64,000 nt of DNA, from NCBI RefSeq assembly GCF_000711295.1, contig NZ_JOMJ01000004.1:186001-250000 (forward strand). The letters are read 5' to 3'. The DNA is from Desulfohalovibrio reitneri (GTDB lineage: Bacteria; Desulfobacterota; Desulfovibrionia; Desulfovibrionales; Desulfovibrionaceae). The notes under the pieces are model-generated. The model did no database searches. It saw only the letters and a list, made by a program, of their open reading frames with translations, and had not been told where the DNA came from. Shown here piece after piece: positions 8,254-18,225 of this stretch. Position 1 is the first letter of the stretch; every line of letters starts with the position of its first letter. A program made the translations under genes and the position numbers.

Positions 8254-9639
8254 TTACTCGGTGCGGAAGATCTGGAACCCGGCGTAGGACTCGGAGCCAT
8301 GCTCCACGATGTCCAGTCCGGCCATCTCTTCCTGTTCGGACACGCGCAGGCCGAAGATCGCCTTGATGATGGAGAAGGCGATGAAGCCGAGGCCGAAGGC
8401 CCACACGAAGACGGCGGCCACGCCCACGATCTGGGTGATGGTCTGGCCGATGCCGCCGCCGTATAAGAGCCCGCCCGCTCCGCCGTTGAGGCCGGGAACG
8501 GTGAACAGGCCGGTGGCGATGGTGCCCCAGGCGCCGCAGGTGCCGTGCACGGAGACCGCGCCGACCGGGTCGTCCACCTTGAGCACCTTGTCGATGAACT
8601 CGATGGACAGGACCACCAGCAGGCCGGCGATGAGGCCGATGACGATGGAGCCGAAGGGGGAGACGGTGTAACAACCCGCGGTGATGCCCACCAGTCCGGC
8701 AAGCGCGCCGTTCATGGTCATGGACATATCAGGCTTGCCGTAGCGAATCCAGGATGTGGCCATGGCTCCGATGACTCCGGCGCCGGCGGCCAGGGAGGTG
8801 TTCATGGCGATGAGGCCGATGGTGTTGTCCGCGGTGGTGGTGGAACCGGCGTTGAAGCCGAACCAGCCGAACCACAGGATGAACACGCCCAGCGCGCCCA
8901 GGGGGATGTTGTGGCCGGGGATGGCGTTGGCCTGGCCGTCGGGGCCGTACTTGCCGAGGCGCGGTCCCAGGACCATGGCGCCCGCCAGGGCCAGCCAGCC
9001 GCCGCAGGAGTGGACCACGGTGGAACCGGCGAAGTCCATGAAGCCCATGCTCTCCAGCCAGCCCGCGGATTCGGCGCCGTTGAGGCTGCCCCAGGCCCAG
9101 TGGCCGGAGATGGGATAGATGAGGCCGGTGACAACGATGGAGATGAGGATGTAGGAGCTGAACTTGGTGCGCTCGGCGATGCCGCCGGAGACGATGGTGG
9201 CGGCGGTGGCCGCGAACACGCTCTGGAAGAACCAGAAGGTGTAGTCGAACCCGGCCAGGGTGTCGTAATCCAGCCCCAGGTTGGAGAGGGCGAAGCCGGA
9301 GCCGCCGATGAAGCCGCCCCCGGCGTCGATGCCGAACATCAGGGCGAAGCCGAAGAGGAAGAAGGTGATCTGTCCCACCCCGAAGTCGAGGAAGTTCTTC
9401 ATGATGATGTTGCCCGCGCTTTTGGCGCGGGTGAAGCCCGCCTCGACGCAGGCGAAGCCCGCCTGCATGAACATGACCAGGATGCCCGCGATGAGCGTCC
9501 AGAGGATGTTGGCGTTGCCCTGGGTGAGAAAGTCCTCGGCGTGCGCCTGTTCGGGAAGCATGGTGAAGACGCCCGCCAAAGCGGCGGCCGCCAGAAGCGG
9601 CCTTGCCGCGCCTTTGCCGATGATGCGTGAGAAGATCAT
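8254..9639 (-). CDS. amt: Ammonium transporter Amt
   Basis: Protein of 461 residues. An N-terminal signal peptide (hydrophobic stretch ending LPEQAHA) precedes the eleven or so membrane helices of an Amt channel in the inner membrane. The channel twin-histidine regions are present in STVVHSCGGW and VSVHGTCGAWG, and the FDYTFWFFQS segment carries the conserved Asp-proximal motif. The frame extends upstream to 9780, but TGGAGG sits before the chosen ATG and a sigma54-type promoter lies within that extension. It is followed by the PII gene after 26 bases, the usual partner that blocks the channel. Confidence 0.93.
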   Translation of the reverse strand: MIFSRIIGKGAARPLLAAAALAGVFTMLPEQAHAEDFLTQGNANILWTLIAGILVMFMQAGFACVEAGFTRAKSAGNIIMKNFLDFGVGQITFFLFGFALMFGIDAGGGFIGGSGFALSNLGLDYDTLAGFDYTFWFFQSVFAATAATIVSGGIAERTKFSSYILISIVVTGLIYPISGHWAWGSLNGAESAGWLESMGFMDFAGSTVVHSCGGWLALAGAMVLGPRLGKYGPDGQANAIPGHNIPLGALGVFILWFGWFGFNAGSTTTADNTIGLIAMNTSLAAGAGVIGAMATSWIRYGKPDMSMTMNGALAGLVGITAGCYTVSPFGSIVIGLIAGLLVVLSIEFIDKVLKVDDPVGAVSVHGTCGAWGTIATGLFTVPGLNGGAGGLLYGGGIGQTITQIVGVAAVFVWAFGLGFIAFSIIKAIFGLRVSEQEEMAGLDIVEHGSESYAGFQIFRTE

Positions 9640-9693
9640 TTCGAACCTCCAGTTGCTCGTTGGATCGGACCACAGCCTCAGCACTTTCCCTTG

Positions 9694-9709
9694 AGCAAGG
9701 AGCGGGCCA
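9694..9709 (-). promoter_or_regulatory. Sigma54-type (-24/-12) promoter of the amt-PII operon
   Basis: On the minus strand the sequence TGGCCCG-N4-TTGCT matches the RpoN consensus with GG and GC exactly ten bases apart. Transcription should start near 9684, about 45 bases before the amt start codon. This suggests nitrogen control through an NtrC-like activator. Confidence 0.8.
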
Positions 9710-9774
9710 GACGCGTAAAAGGCCGGAATGAATGGATATGGACGAATGGAAATGAGAAACAGCATCACAAAAAT

Positions 9775-9787
9775 GTGCATTTTGCAC
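9775..9787. promoter_or_regulatory. Palindrome, candidate activator site
   Basis: A perfect inverted repeat GTGCA-TTT-TGCAC lies about 95 bases upstream of the predicted sigma54 start, the usual distance for an enhancer-binding protein. It loosely resembles the NtrC half-site TGCACCA. Function is inferred from position only. Confidence 0.45.
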
Positions 9788-9938
9788 TTCTGTTAATGTG
9801 GCATGATTGGCAATTTTGCGTAATTGTATACTTGCAACCGCAGGAAGGCGGGTGCTTGCATGCTTCGGTCCAAAATTGTAATATCGACGTTCGGGGCCTC
9901 GGTCTCGCCGCCCGTGTGGGCGGTAACGAAAAAAACGC

Positions 9939-9967
9939 TTGACAGGCTCGGCGAGGCGGGGATACCC
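9939..9967 (+). promoter_or_regulatory. Candidate promoter of the aromatic amino acid operon
   Basis: A perfect TTGACA (9939-9944) is followed 16 bases later by a weak -10 (GATACC). If used, the start lies almost at the leader ATG. A better -10 (TATACT, 9827-9832) lies further upstream but without a clear -35. Which one is used is undecided. Confidence 0.4.
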
Positions 9968-9976
9968 CTTTTCATC

Positions 9977-10087
9977 ATGAGTTCCCAAAGCCGCGTTCCT
10001 TCCTTCCTTTCTTTCGCCACGTACCTGTTTTGGTACTGGTTTTTTTATTTTGGAAGCGCCCGCGGCACGGGGAACGGTAGCGTGTAG
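9977..10087 (+). CDS. Leader peptide rich in Phe, Tyr and Trp (attenuation)
   Basis: A 36-codon open frame in which residues 16-25 read YLFWYWFFYF: four Phe, three Tyr and two Trp in ten codons (10022-10051). It ends at a TAG (10085-10087), 30 bases before a strong terminator and 127 bases before the first gene of an operon that makes exactly these three amino acids. Ribosome stalling at any of these codons would report shortage of the matching charged tRNA. The ATG at 9977 has only a distant GAGGCGGGG site. An in-frame ATG at 9860, with a GGAAGGCGGG site eight bases upstream, would give a 75-residue version with the same end. Confidence 0.8.
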   Translation: MSSQSRVPSFLSFATYLFWYWFFYFGSARGTGNGSV

Positions 10088-10130
10088 GCAGTAGCCTAAC
10101 CACCAAAACCACCCAAGGGGCCGCGGGCGC
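10056..10130 (+). promoter_or_regulatory. Antiterminator pairing of the aromatic operon leader
   Basis: The eleven bases at 10056-10066, just after the last aromatic codon of the leader peptide, are an exact reverse complement of 10120-10130. The latter are most of the left arm of the terminator. Pairing of the two would prevent the terminator from forming, as in classical ribosome-mediated attenuation. Confidence 0.75.
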
Positions 10131-10151
10131 AAGCCGGCGGCCCCTTTTTTT
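10117..10151 (+). terminator. Attenuator terminator of the aromatic operon
   Basis: An eight-pair GC stem (GGGGCCGC with GCGGCCCC), one mismatch, three more pairs and a GCAA loop span 10117-10144 and are followed by seven T. It is a strong intrinsic terminator placed between the leader peptide and the first structural gene, so it must be read through for the operon to be expressed. Confidence 0.9.
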
Positions 10152-10213
10152 GGGCCCGACGGTTCGCGGCTTGCCTGGGCGGTCTCGGTGGGTGCTAAAA
10201 AGGAGCATCTGGC

Positions 10214-11035
10214 ATGGACACGGGCAGCATCCACATCGGCAAGGCCATCCGCCTGGAACGAATCTTCAATCGAAAATCGGGCAGAGCCATCGTCGTGCCC
10301 ATGGACCACGGCGTCACCGTCGGCCCCATCTACGGTCTGGTGGACCTTAGGGCGACGGTCAACGCGGTGGTCGAAGGCGGGGCCAACGCGGTGCTCATGC
10401 AAAAAGGCCTCGTCCGATGCGGGCACCGCGGCTCGGGAAAAGACATCGGACTCATCTGCCACCTCTCCGCCTCCACCTCCCTCTCCCCAAGACCCAACGA
10501 AAAACGCCTCGTCGGCACCGTGGAAGACGCCATCCAGCTCGGCGCCGACGCCATTAGCGTGCACGTCAACCTGGCCGACGAGGCCGAGGCCTCCATGCTG
10601 GAGGACCTGGGCCGGGTCACCTCCACCGCCTCTCGCTGGGGCATCCCGGTGCTGGCCATGATGTACGCCCGGGGCCCGCACATCGAAAATCCCTACGATC
10701 CGGAGATCGTGGCCCACTGCGCCCGCGCCGGGGTGGAGCTGGGCGCGGACGTCATCAAGGTGGTCTACACCGGCGACGTGGATTCCTTCGCCCGCGTCTG
10801 CGAGTCCTGCTGCGTGCCGGTGCTCATCGCGGGCGGCGACAAGCTGGACGACACACGCGACCTGGTGCAGATGGCCCACGACTCGGTGCTGGCCGGTGGC
10901 AAGGGGTTGTCCATCGGTCGCAACATTTTCCAGGCCGACGACCCCTCCCGGCTGGTGCGCGCCTTAAAGGGCGTGGTGCACGAAGATTGGGAAGTGGAAC
11001 GGGCCATGGACTTTTTGGGCGCGGGGGAGAAGTAG
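10214..11035 (+). CDS. 2-amino-3,7-dideoxy-D-threo-hept-6-ulosonate (ADTH) synthase
   Basis: Protein of 273 residues of the class I aldolase-like family, related to archaeal AroA' enzymes. Motifs: VVPMDHGVT near residue 30, GANAVLMQKG, DAISVHVNLAD, MMYARGPH and the lysine in VIKVVYTGD expected to form the Schiff base, then GGKGLSIGRNIF. It condenses a deoxy-hexulose phosphate with aspartate semialdehyde, the first step of the DAHP-independent route to dehydroquinate. The next gene supplies the second step, which supports the assignment over fructose-bisphosphate aldolase. It is the first gene of the operon, behind the attenuator. Its ribosome site is AAAAAGGAG, ten or so bases before the ATG. 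Confidence 0.9.
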   Translation: MDTGSIHIGKAIRLERIFNRKSGRAIVVPMDHGVTVGPIYGLVDLRATVNAVVEGGANAVLMQKGLVRCGHRGSGKDIGLICHLSASTSLSPRPNEKRLVGTVEDAIQLGADAISVHVNLADEAEASMLEDLGRVTSTASRWGIPVLAMMYARGPHIENPYDPEIVAHCARAGVELGADVIKVVYTGDVDSFARVCESCCVPVLIAGGDKLDDTRDLVQMAHDSVLAGGKGLSIGRNIFQADDPSRLVRALKGVVHEDWEVERAMDFLGAGEK

Positions 11036-11037
11036 CC

Positions 11038-12024
11038 GTGGCTTCCCTTCTTTTCATGAGCGACCCCTTCGACAAGGGCGACGTGACCCAGGCCCTGGAG
11101 GCCGGGGCGGAAGGACTGCTGGTCCCGGCAGTGGCCGTGGACGAGGCCGCCTCCCTGTCCCGCACCCCGGTGGAGTCCCTGGACGGCGTGGAGCGCGTGG
11201 CCCTTCAGTCCAAGGCGGACGAGGAGCGGGCCGCCGAGGCCCTGGCCGCGGGCGGAACCGTGCTGCTGGAGCGCGGCTGGGAGATCATCCCGGTGGAGAA
11301 TCTGCTGGCCGTGGGCGAGGGGACGCTCTACGCCGCCTGCGAGTCCGCCGAGCGCGCCCGGCTGGCCGCCGAGGTGCTGGAGCGCGGCGTGGACGGGGTG
11401 GTCCTTGAGGGAAACGTCCTGGACGACCTCCGCGCAGTGCGCGAGATGCTGCACGCCGGAGCCTTGGGGGTGGAGCTTCTGCCCGCCCGGGTCACGGCCA
11501 TCAAGCCCTCGGGCATGGGCCACCGCGTCTGCGTGGACACCCTCTCCCGCCTGGATCGCGGGGCGGGGCTGCTTACGGGCAATTCCTCGGGATTCACATT
11601 TTTGGTGCATGGCGAGACCGAGTCCAATCCCTACGTCGCCTCGCGTCCTTTCCGGGTCAACGCCGGGGCGGTGCACGCCTACGTCTCCCTGCCCGGCGAC
11701 CGCACCAAGTACCTGGAAGAACTGGGCGCGGGCGACGAAGTGCTGGTGGTGGGCCACGACGGCGCCACCCGCCCGGCCGTGGTGGGCCGGAGCAAGGTGG
11801 AGCAGCGGCCCATGCTGCTCATCGAGGCCGAGGTGCTCTCCGACAGCGGCCGCGCGCAGGGGACGGTCTTTTTGCAGAACGCCGAAACCATCCGGCTGGT
11901 GCGGCCGGGCGGCGAGCCGGTGAGCGTGGTGTCGCTCAAGCCGGGCGACGAGGTGCTGGTGCGTGTGGATCAGGCTGGCAGGCATTTCGGCCGCCGGGTG
12001 GCCGAGGACATCGAGGAGAAATGA
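11038..12024 (+). CDS. 3-dehydroquinate synthase II (archaeal type)
   Basis: Protein of 328 residues resembling the archaeal MJ1249-type enzyme that deaminates and cyclises ADTH to 3-dehydroquinate. Recognisable segments: GVDGVVLEGNVLDDL, LLTGNSSGFTFLVHGET, SRPFRVNAGAVHAYV and the C-terminal AETIRLVRPGGEPVSVVSLKPGDEVLVRVD. It is unrelated to classical AroB. The GTG start two bases after the previous stop has a GGGGGAG site; an internal ATG at 11056 is less likely. Dehydroquinase, shikimate dehydrogenase, shikimate kinase and chorismate synthase are not in this window and must be encoded elsewhere. Confidence 0.9.
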   Translation: MASLLFMSDPFDKGDVTQALEAGAEGLLVPAVAVDEAASLSRTPVESLDGVERVALQSKADEERAAEALAAGGTVLLERGWEIIPVENLLAVGEGTLYAACESAERARLAAEVLERGVDGVVLEGNVLDDLRAVREMLHAGALGVELLPARVTAIKPSGMGHRVCVDTLSRLDRGAGLLTGNSSGFTFLVHGETESNPYVASRPFRVNAGAVHAYVSLPGDRTKYLEELGAGDEVLVVGHDGATRPAVVGRSKVEQRPMLLIEAEVLSDSGRAQGTVFLQNAETIRLVRPGGEPVSVVSLKPGDEVLVRVDQAGRHFGRRVAEDIEEK

Positions 12025-12025
12025 C

Positions 12026-13147
12026 ATGAGCGAAGATTCCGTTCTGGCCTCGGTGCGGCGAGAGATCGACGCCATCGACGAGGAGATCGTTGAACTGTTG
12101 AACCGGCGCGCCCAGGTCTCCAAGCGGGTGGGGCGCATCAAGTCCGGCGGCTCCGGCCAGGTGTTCAAACCCGGCCGCGAGGAGGATCTGCTGGCCAAGC
12201 TGGCCCGCTACAACCAGGGGCCCCTGCCCCTGGAGCACCTGCGAGCCGTCTATCGTGAGATCATCTCCTCCTCCCGCTCCCTGCAGCGGGCCCTGCAGGT
12301 GGTCTATCTCGGCCCGGAGGGCACCTTCTCCTATTTCGCCGGACTGTCCTACCTGGGCTCTTCCTGCGAGTACACGCCGCGCCCGCACATCGAGGGGGTC
12401 TTCGCCTCCGTGGCCTCGGGCAAGGCCGACCTGGGGGTGGTTCCCCTGGAGAATTCGCGGCAGGGCTCGGTGGGGCAGTCCCTGGACTGCTTCATGGAGT
12501 ACGACGTCACCGTCCAGGCCGAGGCCTACGCCCGCATCTCCCATGCCCTGCTGGCCAAGGACGGCGATCTTTCGGCAATCAAGCGCGTCCACTCTCACCA
12601 TCAGCCGCTGGAGCAGTGCGCGGGCTGGCTGCGGGCCAACCTGCCCCACGCCGAGCTCATCCCGGCGGACTCCACGGCCGCGGCCGCCCGCACCGTGGCC
12701 CGGGGGAGGGGCACCTCGGCCGCGGTGGGCCACGTCCGTCTGGCCGAGCTGCACGGGCTCAACGTGCTGGCCTCGCCCATCGAGGACGCCCCGGAGAACT
12801 GGACCCGCTTCTTCATCATCTCCCGCACGCCCAACCAGGCCGGGGGCAACCACAAAACTTCCATCCTCTTCACCACCCTCAACAAGCCGGGCGCGCTGGC
12901 CGGGGTGCTGGATTTGCTGGCCAGCGAGGGAATCAACCTCACCAAGCTGGAATCGCGCCCCATCCGGGGGCGGCAATGGCGCTACGCCTTCTTCGCCGAC
13001 CTCGAATGCGACCTGCTCGAGGACCGCTACGCCGGAGCGCTGGAGAAGCTGCGCTCCTGCTGCGCCTCACTGAAGCTGCTGGGGGCCTACCCCGCCGGGC
13101 CCAGGCTGGAAACCGCCCGCCAGGAGAACGGGGAGGAGGAAGAATGA
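12026..13147 (+). CDS. pheA: Chorismate mutase/prephenate dehydratase
   Basis: Bifunctional P-protein of 373 residues making phenylpyruvate from chorismate. Residues 1-90 are an AroQ-type chorismate mutase (RREIDAIDEEIVELLNRRAQVSKRVGRIK). The prephenate dehydratase follows (LGPEGTFSYFA, VPLENSRQGSVGQSLD, and the catalytic TRF in NWTRFFII). A C-terminal ACT domain (KPGALAGVLDLLASEGINLTKLESRP) should bind phenylalanine for feedback inhibition. It overlaps aroA by an ATGA, indicating translational coupling. Confidence 0.95.
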   Translation: MSEDSVLASVRREIDAIDEEIVELLNRRAQVSKRVGRIKSGGSGQVFKPGREEDLLAKLARYNQGPLPLEHLRAVYREIISSSRSLQRALQVVYLGPEGTFSYFAGLSYLGSSCEYTPRPHIEGVFASVASGKADLGVVPLENSRQGSVGQSLDCFMEYDVTVQAEAYARISHALLAKDGDLSAIKRVHSHHQPLEQCAGWLRANLPHAELIPADSTAAAARTVARGRGTSAAVGHVRLAELHGLNVLASPIEDAPENWTRFFIISRTPNQAGGNHKTSILFTTLNKPGALAGVLDLLASEGINLTKLESRPIRGRQWRYAFFADLECDLLEDRYAGALEKLRSCCASLKLLGAYPAGPRLETARQENGEEEE

Positions 13148-14481
13148 CCATCCATGTGAACGCTCCGGCCTCCAAGTCCTGCTCCCACCGGGCCTGCATC
13201 GCCGCGGCCCTGGCCAACGGCGAGAGCCGCCTGACGGGCGTGCTGCGCTCCGACGACCTGGTGGCCACCCGCCGCTGCCTTCAGGCTGGCGGGGTGGGCA
13301 TCAGCGAGGAAGAGGACGGCTCCCTGCGCGTCACCGGCCGCCCCGGCGGTTTGGTGGGCGGGCCTTCGGAGAACGAACCCGTGCTGCTCGACGTGGGCGA
13401 GTCCGGCACCACCGCCCGGCTCATGGCCGGGGTGGCCGCGGCCGGGCAGGGGACCTTCGAGATGCGCGGCGCGGGGCGCATGCACCAGCGGCCCATGGCC
13501 GGGGGGGCGGAGCCCCTGCACCGGCTGGGTTGCGATTTCGTCTGGTTGGAGAACACCGGCTACCCGCCGTTCATCATCGTCACCAAGGGGCTGTCCGGCG
13601 GCACCGTGGGCGTCTCCCTGGAGGAGTCCAGCCAGTACCTCTCCGGAGTGCTGCTGGCCGCGCCCCTGGCCTCGCGCGGGCTGGTGGTCATCGTCACCGG
13701 AAAGAAGGTGGTCTCCTGGCCCTACGTGGCCCTCACCCTGCAAGTCCTGGAGGACTTCGGGGTGGACTTCGAGGTGCAGCGAAAGGACGACGAGGGAATG
13801 TGGCGGGCCGTGCCCTGGCGGGAAGTGGAGCGGGCCGAGCCCCGCCGCACCCGCTTCTGCATGGTGCCCATGTCCTACGCCCCGCGCGACTACGCCGTGG
13901 AGGGCGACTGGTCCAACGCCTCCTACTTCCTGGCCGCCGGGGCCGTCGGTCCGGCCGTGACCGTCTCCGGCCTGCGCCGGGACTCGGTGCAGGGAGACCG
14001 GGCCATTCTGGACATCCTGCGCCGGATGGGCGCGGAGGCCGCCTGGGAGGGCGAAGACGTGACCGTTTCCCCCGGGCCGGACGGCCTGCGCGGCGCGGAC
14101 CTGGACATGGGCCACTGCCCGGACCTGGTGCCCACGGTCTCCGCCCTGGCCTGCTTCGCCAAGGGGCCGACCACCATCTCCAACGTGGCCCACCTGCGCA
14201 TCAAGGAGTCGGACAGGCTGGAGGCCTGCGCCGAGAACATCCGCCGCATGGGCTGCGGGGCGGAGGTGCTGGAGGACGGCCTGCGCGTGACCCCGGCGGC
14301 CATGCCCGCCTCCGGGGAAGTGGACCTGGCAACCTTCGACGACCACCGCCTGGCCATGTCCGCCTCGCTGTTCGAGCTGGCCGGGGTGGGGGTGCGGCTG
14401 GACAATCCCGGCTGCACCGCCAAGTCCTTCCCCGGCTTTTTCGAGGAATGGGCCAAGGTCCGCTCCGGGAGGGAGCCATGA
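13144..14481 (+). CDS. aroA: 3-phosphoshikimate 1-carboxyvinyltransferase (EPSP synthase)
   Basis: Protein of 445 residues with the EPSP synthase landmarks: APASKSCSHRACIAAAL (substrate lysine and serine), LDVGESGTTARLMAG, MHQRPMAGG, WSNASYFLAAGAV, LRIKESDRLEA and the FDDHRLAMS segment. It joins shikimate 3-phosphate and phosphoenolpyruvate on the way to chorismate. Divergence in the glycine-rich segment (GESGTTAR rather than GNAGTAMR) means it belongs to neither common textbook class by eye. It is coupled to pheA upstream and tyrA downstream by overlapping ATGA start/stop sequences. Confidence 0.94.
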   Translation: MTIHVNAPASKSCSHRACIAAALANGESRLTGVLRSDDLVATRRCLQAGGVGISEEEDGSLRVTGRPGGLVGGPSENEPVLLDVGESGTTARLMAGVAAAGQGTFEMRGAGRMHQRPMAGGAEPLHRLGCDFVWLENTGYPPFIIVTKGLSGGTVGVSLEESSQYLSGVLLAAPLASRGLVVIVTGKKVVSWPYVALTLQVLEDFGVDFEVQRKDDEGMWRAVPWREVERAEPRRTRFCMVPMSYAPRDYAVEGDWSNASYFLAAGAVGPAVTVSGLRRDSVQGDRAILDILRRMGAEAAWEGEDVTVSPGPDGLRGADLDMGHCPDLVPTVSALACFAKGPTTISNVAHLRIKESDRLEACAENIRRMGCGAEVLEDGLRVTPAAMPASGEVDLATFDDHRLAMSASLFELAGVGVRLDNPGCTAKSFPGFFEEWAKVRSGREP

Positions 14482-15240
14482 GCTTTTCCAAGGTCGTCAT
14501 CGTGGGCGCGGGCGGGGAAATGGGCTCGCTGTTCGCCTCCGTTTGCCGCGAGGCGGGCCAGGAGGTGCGCGGCCTGGAGAAGGGTTTCGAGCAAGACGAG
14601 GCGGAGGCGGCATTTACCGGGGCGGACCTGGTGTTGCTTTGCGTGCCCATCGGCTGCGTGGAGGCCGCCCTGTCCGCCGTCATCCCCCACCTGGACGGCT
14701 CCCAGATCCTGGCCGACGTCTCCTCGGTGAAGGAGAACCCCCTGCGGGCCATGCTGCGGGCCTACGGCGGCCCGGTAGCCGGCACCCATCCCCTTTTCGG
14801 CGGCAAGCTGCCCGCGCCTGAGGACAGGCGCGTGGCCGTCTGCACCGGGCGCGGCGAGGCTGCGGTGGAAGTGGTTGAGGACTGGCTGGAGAGCCTGGGC
14901 TTCATCCCCTTCCGCTGCACCGCCCGCGAACACGACGAGGCGCAGGCCCTGGTGCAGGGGCTCAATTTCGTGACCACGGTTTCCTATCTGGCCACCGTGG
15001 CCAACCATCCGGGTGTGGAGCGGTTCCTCACCCCCAGCTTCGGCCGCCGCGTGGAGGCGGCCCGCAAGATGCTGTCCTCGGACGCTTCCATGTTCGAGGC
15101 CATGTTCGAATCTAACCCAGCCAGCCAGGACGCGGTGCGACTCTTCCGCTCCTTCCTCAACGTGGCCGCGGGCGGAGACGTGGACCTGCTGGTGCAGCGC
15201 GCCCGCCGCTGGTGGTCGCGCCAAACGGACGGGGAGAGTC

Positions 15241-15260
<20 letters not shown>
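14478..15260 (+). CDS. tyrA: Prephenate dehydrogenase
   Basis: Protein of 260 residues that oxidatively decarboxylates prephenate to 4-hydroxyphenylpyruvate for tyrosine. It opens with a Rossmann nucleotide-binding motif (VVIVGAGGEMGSLFA) and has ADVSSVKENP and AGTHPLFGG, both typical of TyrA. It lacks a fused chorismate mutase or ACT domain and is shorter than many TyrA proteins, so feedback control may rest on the leader attenuator. The end overlaps trpE by 20 bases. Confidence 0.92.
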
Positions 15261-16636
<1,376 letters not shown>

Positions 16637-16653
<17 letters not shown>

Positions 16654-17230
16654 TAACTACGACTCCTTCACCTTCAATCTGGTGCAGGGCTTCCAGCAGC
16701 TCGGCCTGGACCCGGTGGTGAAGCGCAACAACGAACGCGAAATCCTGGACCTGGCCGGGTCGGAGGACCTGAACATGGTCTGCATCTCCCCCGGCCCCTC
16801 CACCCCGGAGAACGCCGGGCTGTGCCTGGCGTTCCTGGAGCGGCTGCCGCGGGAGGTGCCCGTACTGGGCGTCTGCCTGGGGCACCAGATCCTTGGACAC
16901 TTCGCGGGCGCGCCGGTGTACGTGGCCGAGCGCATCATGCACGGCAAGACCTCCGAGGTGGAGCACGACGGACGGGGCATTTTCACCGGCCTGCAAAGCC
17001 CCATGGAGGTCTGCCGCTACCACTCCCTGCTGGTGCCAGCGGAGCGGGCCGAGGGCGTCGAGATCACCGCCCGAACGGACCAGGGCGAGGTCATGGGCCT
17101 GCGCTACCTGGACCGCCCCTGGGAGGGAGTGCAGTTCCATCCCGAGTCCATCCTCACGCCGCTGGGCCAGGCCTTGCTGGCTAATTTCCCCAAGCGACTG
17201 GCCAGCGCGGCCCATGGGAGGGTGTCATGA
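16637..17230 (+). CDS. trpG: Anthranilate synthase component II (glutamine amidotransferase)
   Basis: Protein of 197 residues of the class I glutamine amidotransferases. The catalytic triad is visible: Cys80 in GVCLGHQ, and His168 and Glu170 in QFHPES. It releases ammonia from glutamine for TrpE. It is a separate subunit, not fused to TrpD as in enteric bacteria. It overlaps trpE at its start and trpD at its end (ATGA). Confidence 0.95.
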
Positions 17231-18225
17231 AGGAGATTCTGGAAACCCTGGCCAAGGGCGAGAACCTGGCACCCCTGCAGGCGGAACAGGCCTTCAGCCA
17301 CCTGCTCCACGGCAAGCTCTCCCCGGTACAGGCCGGGGCCCTGCTCATGGGCCTGCGGGCCAAGGGCGAGACCCCGGACGAGGTGGGGGCCGGAGTGCGG
17401 GCCTGCCTGCGCGAGGCCAGGAAAGTGGACGGCCTGGACAAGGTGGGACCGCGCATCGACACCTGCGGCACCGGGGGCGACTGCCGGAGCAGCTTCAACT
17501 GCTCCACGGCCGTGGCCCTGATGCTGGCTGCCATGGGCTACAAGGTGGCCAAGCACGGCAACCGCTCGGTCTCCAGTTCCTGCGGCAGCGCGGACGTTCT
17601 GGAGGCCATGGGAGTGCCCCTGGACTCCGACCCGTCCCAGGCGGCCGGGGAACTTGACCGCAACAACTTCGTCTTTCTCTTCGCTCCGGCCTACCATCCG
17701 GCCTTCAAGCACGTGGCTCCCATCCGGGCGGAGATGGGCATCCGCACCCTGTTCAATCTCATGGGGCCGCTGCTCAATCCCGCCCGGCCCACCCACCAGC
17801 TACTGGGCGTGGCCGAGCCGCGCTTCCTGCCGCTCATGGCCAGCGTGCTGGCCGACAACGGCGTGGAACGCGGTGCGGTGGTGCACGGCGCTGGCGGCTT
17901 CGACGAGCTGACGCCCTTCGGCCCCTCCACCGTGCTCTGGATCCAGGACGGCGAGGTGCGCCCCGACGTGCTGGACCCCGAGCCCTTGGGACTCGGCGGC
18001 GGGCGGCCGGACGACGTCTCCGTGATCGGTCCGGTGGAGTCCCTGGACGTGCTGCGGGAACTGCTTGCCGGGCGGGGCCATCCCACCATGGTCCGCATGC
18101 TCACTCTCAATCTGGCCGTGGCCCTGCATCTGCTGGAGGGATTCGACATGGCCACGTCCGCCGGGCTGGCGCGCGAGGCCGTGGCCTCGGGCATCGGGGC
18201 CGAGCGGTTCGGAGCGGCGGCGTGA
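17227..18225 (+). CDS. trpD: Anthranilate phosphoribosyltransferase
   Basis: Protein of 332 residues that attaches phosphoribose to anthranilate. The PRPP and metal motifs are intact: DTCGTGGDCRSSFN, KHGNRSVSSSCGSADVLEAMG, and the PAFKHVAPIRAEMGIRTLFNLMGPLLNPA stretch. Gene order TrpG, TrpD as separate proteins fits a non-enteric trp operon. Start and stop overlap the neighbours by four bases each. Confidence 0.95.
   Translation: MKEILETLAKGENLAPLQAEQAFSHLLHGKLSPVQAGALLMGLRAKGETPDEVGAGVRACLREARKVDGLDKVGPRIDTCGTGGDCRSSFNCSTAVALMLAAMGYKVAKHGNRSVSSSCGSADVLEAMGVPLDSDPSQAAGELDRNNFVFLFAPAYHPAFKHVAPIRAEMGIRTLFNLMGPLLNPARPTHQLLGVAEPRFLPLMASVLADNGVERGAVVHGAGGFDELTPFGPSTVLWIQDGEVRPDVLDPEPLGLGGGRPDDVSVIGPVESLDVLRELLAGRGHPTMVRMLTLNLAVALHLLEGFDMATSAGLAREAVASGIGAERFGAAA

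Noticed and set aside
8729-10879. A 716-codon minus-strand frame over amt and the operon leader
   Set aside because: It covers the amt promoter, the attenuator and the start of ADTH synthase, all well supported. No recognisable domain.
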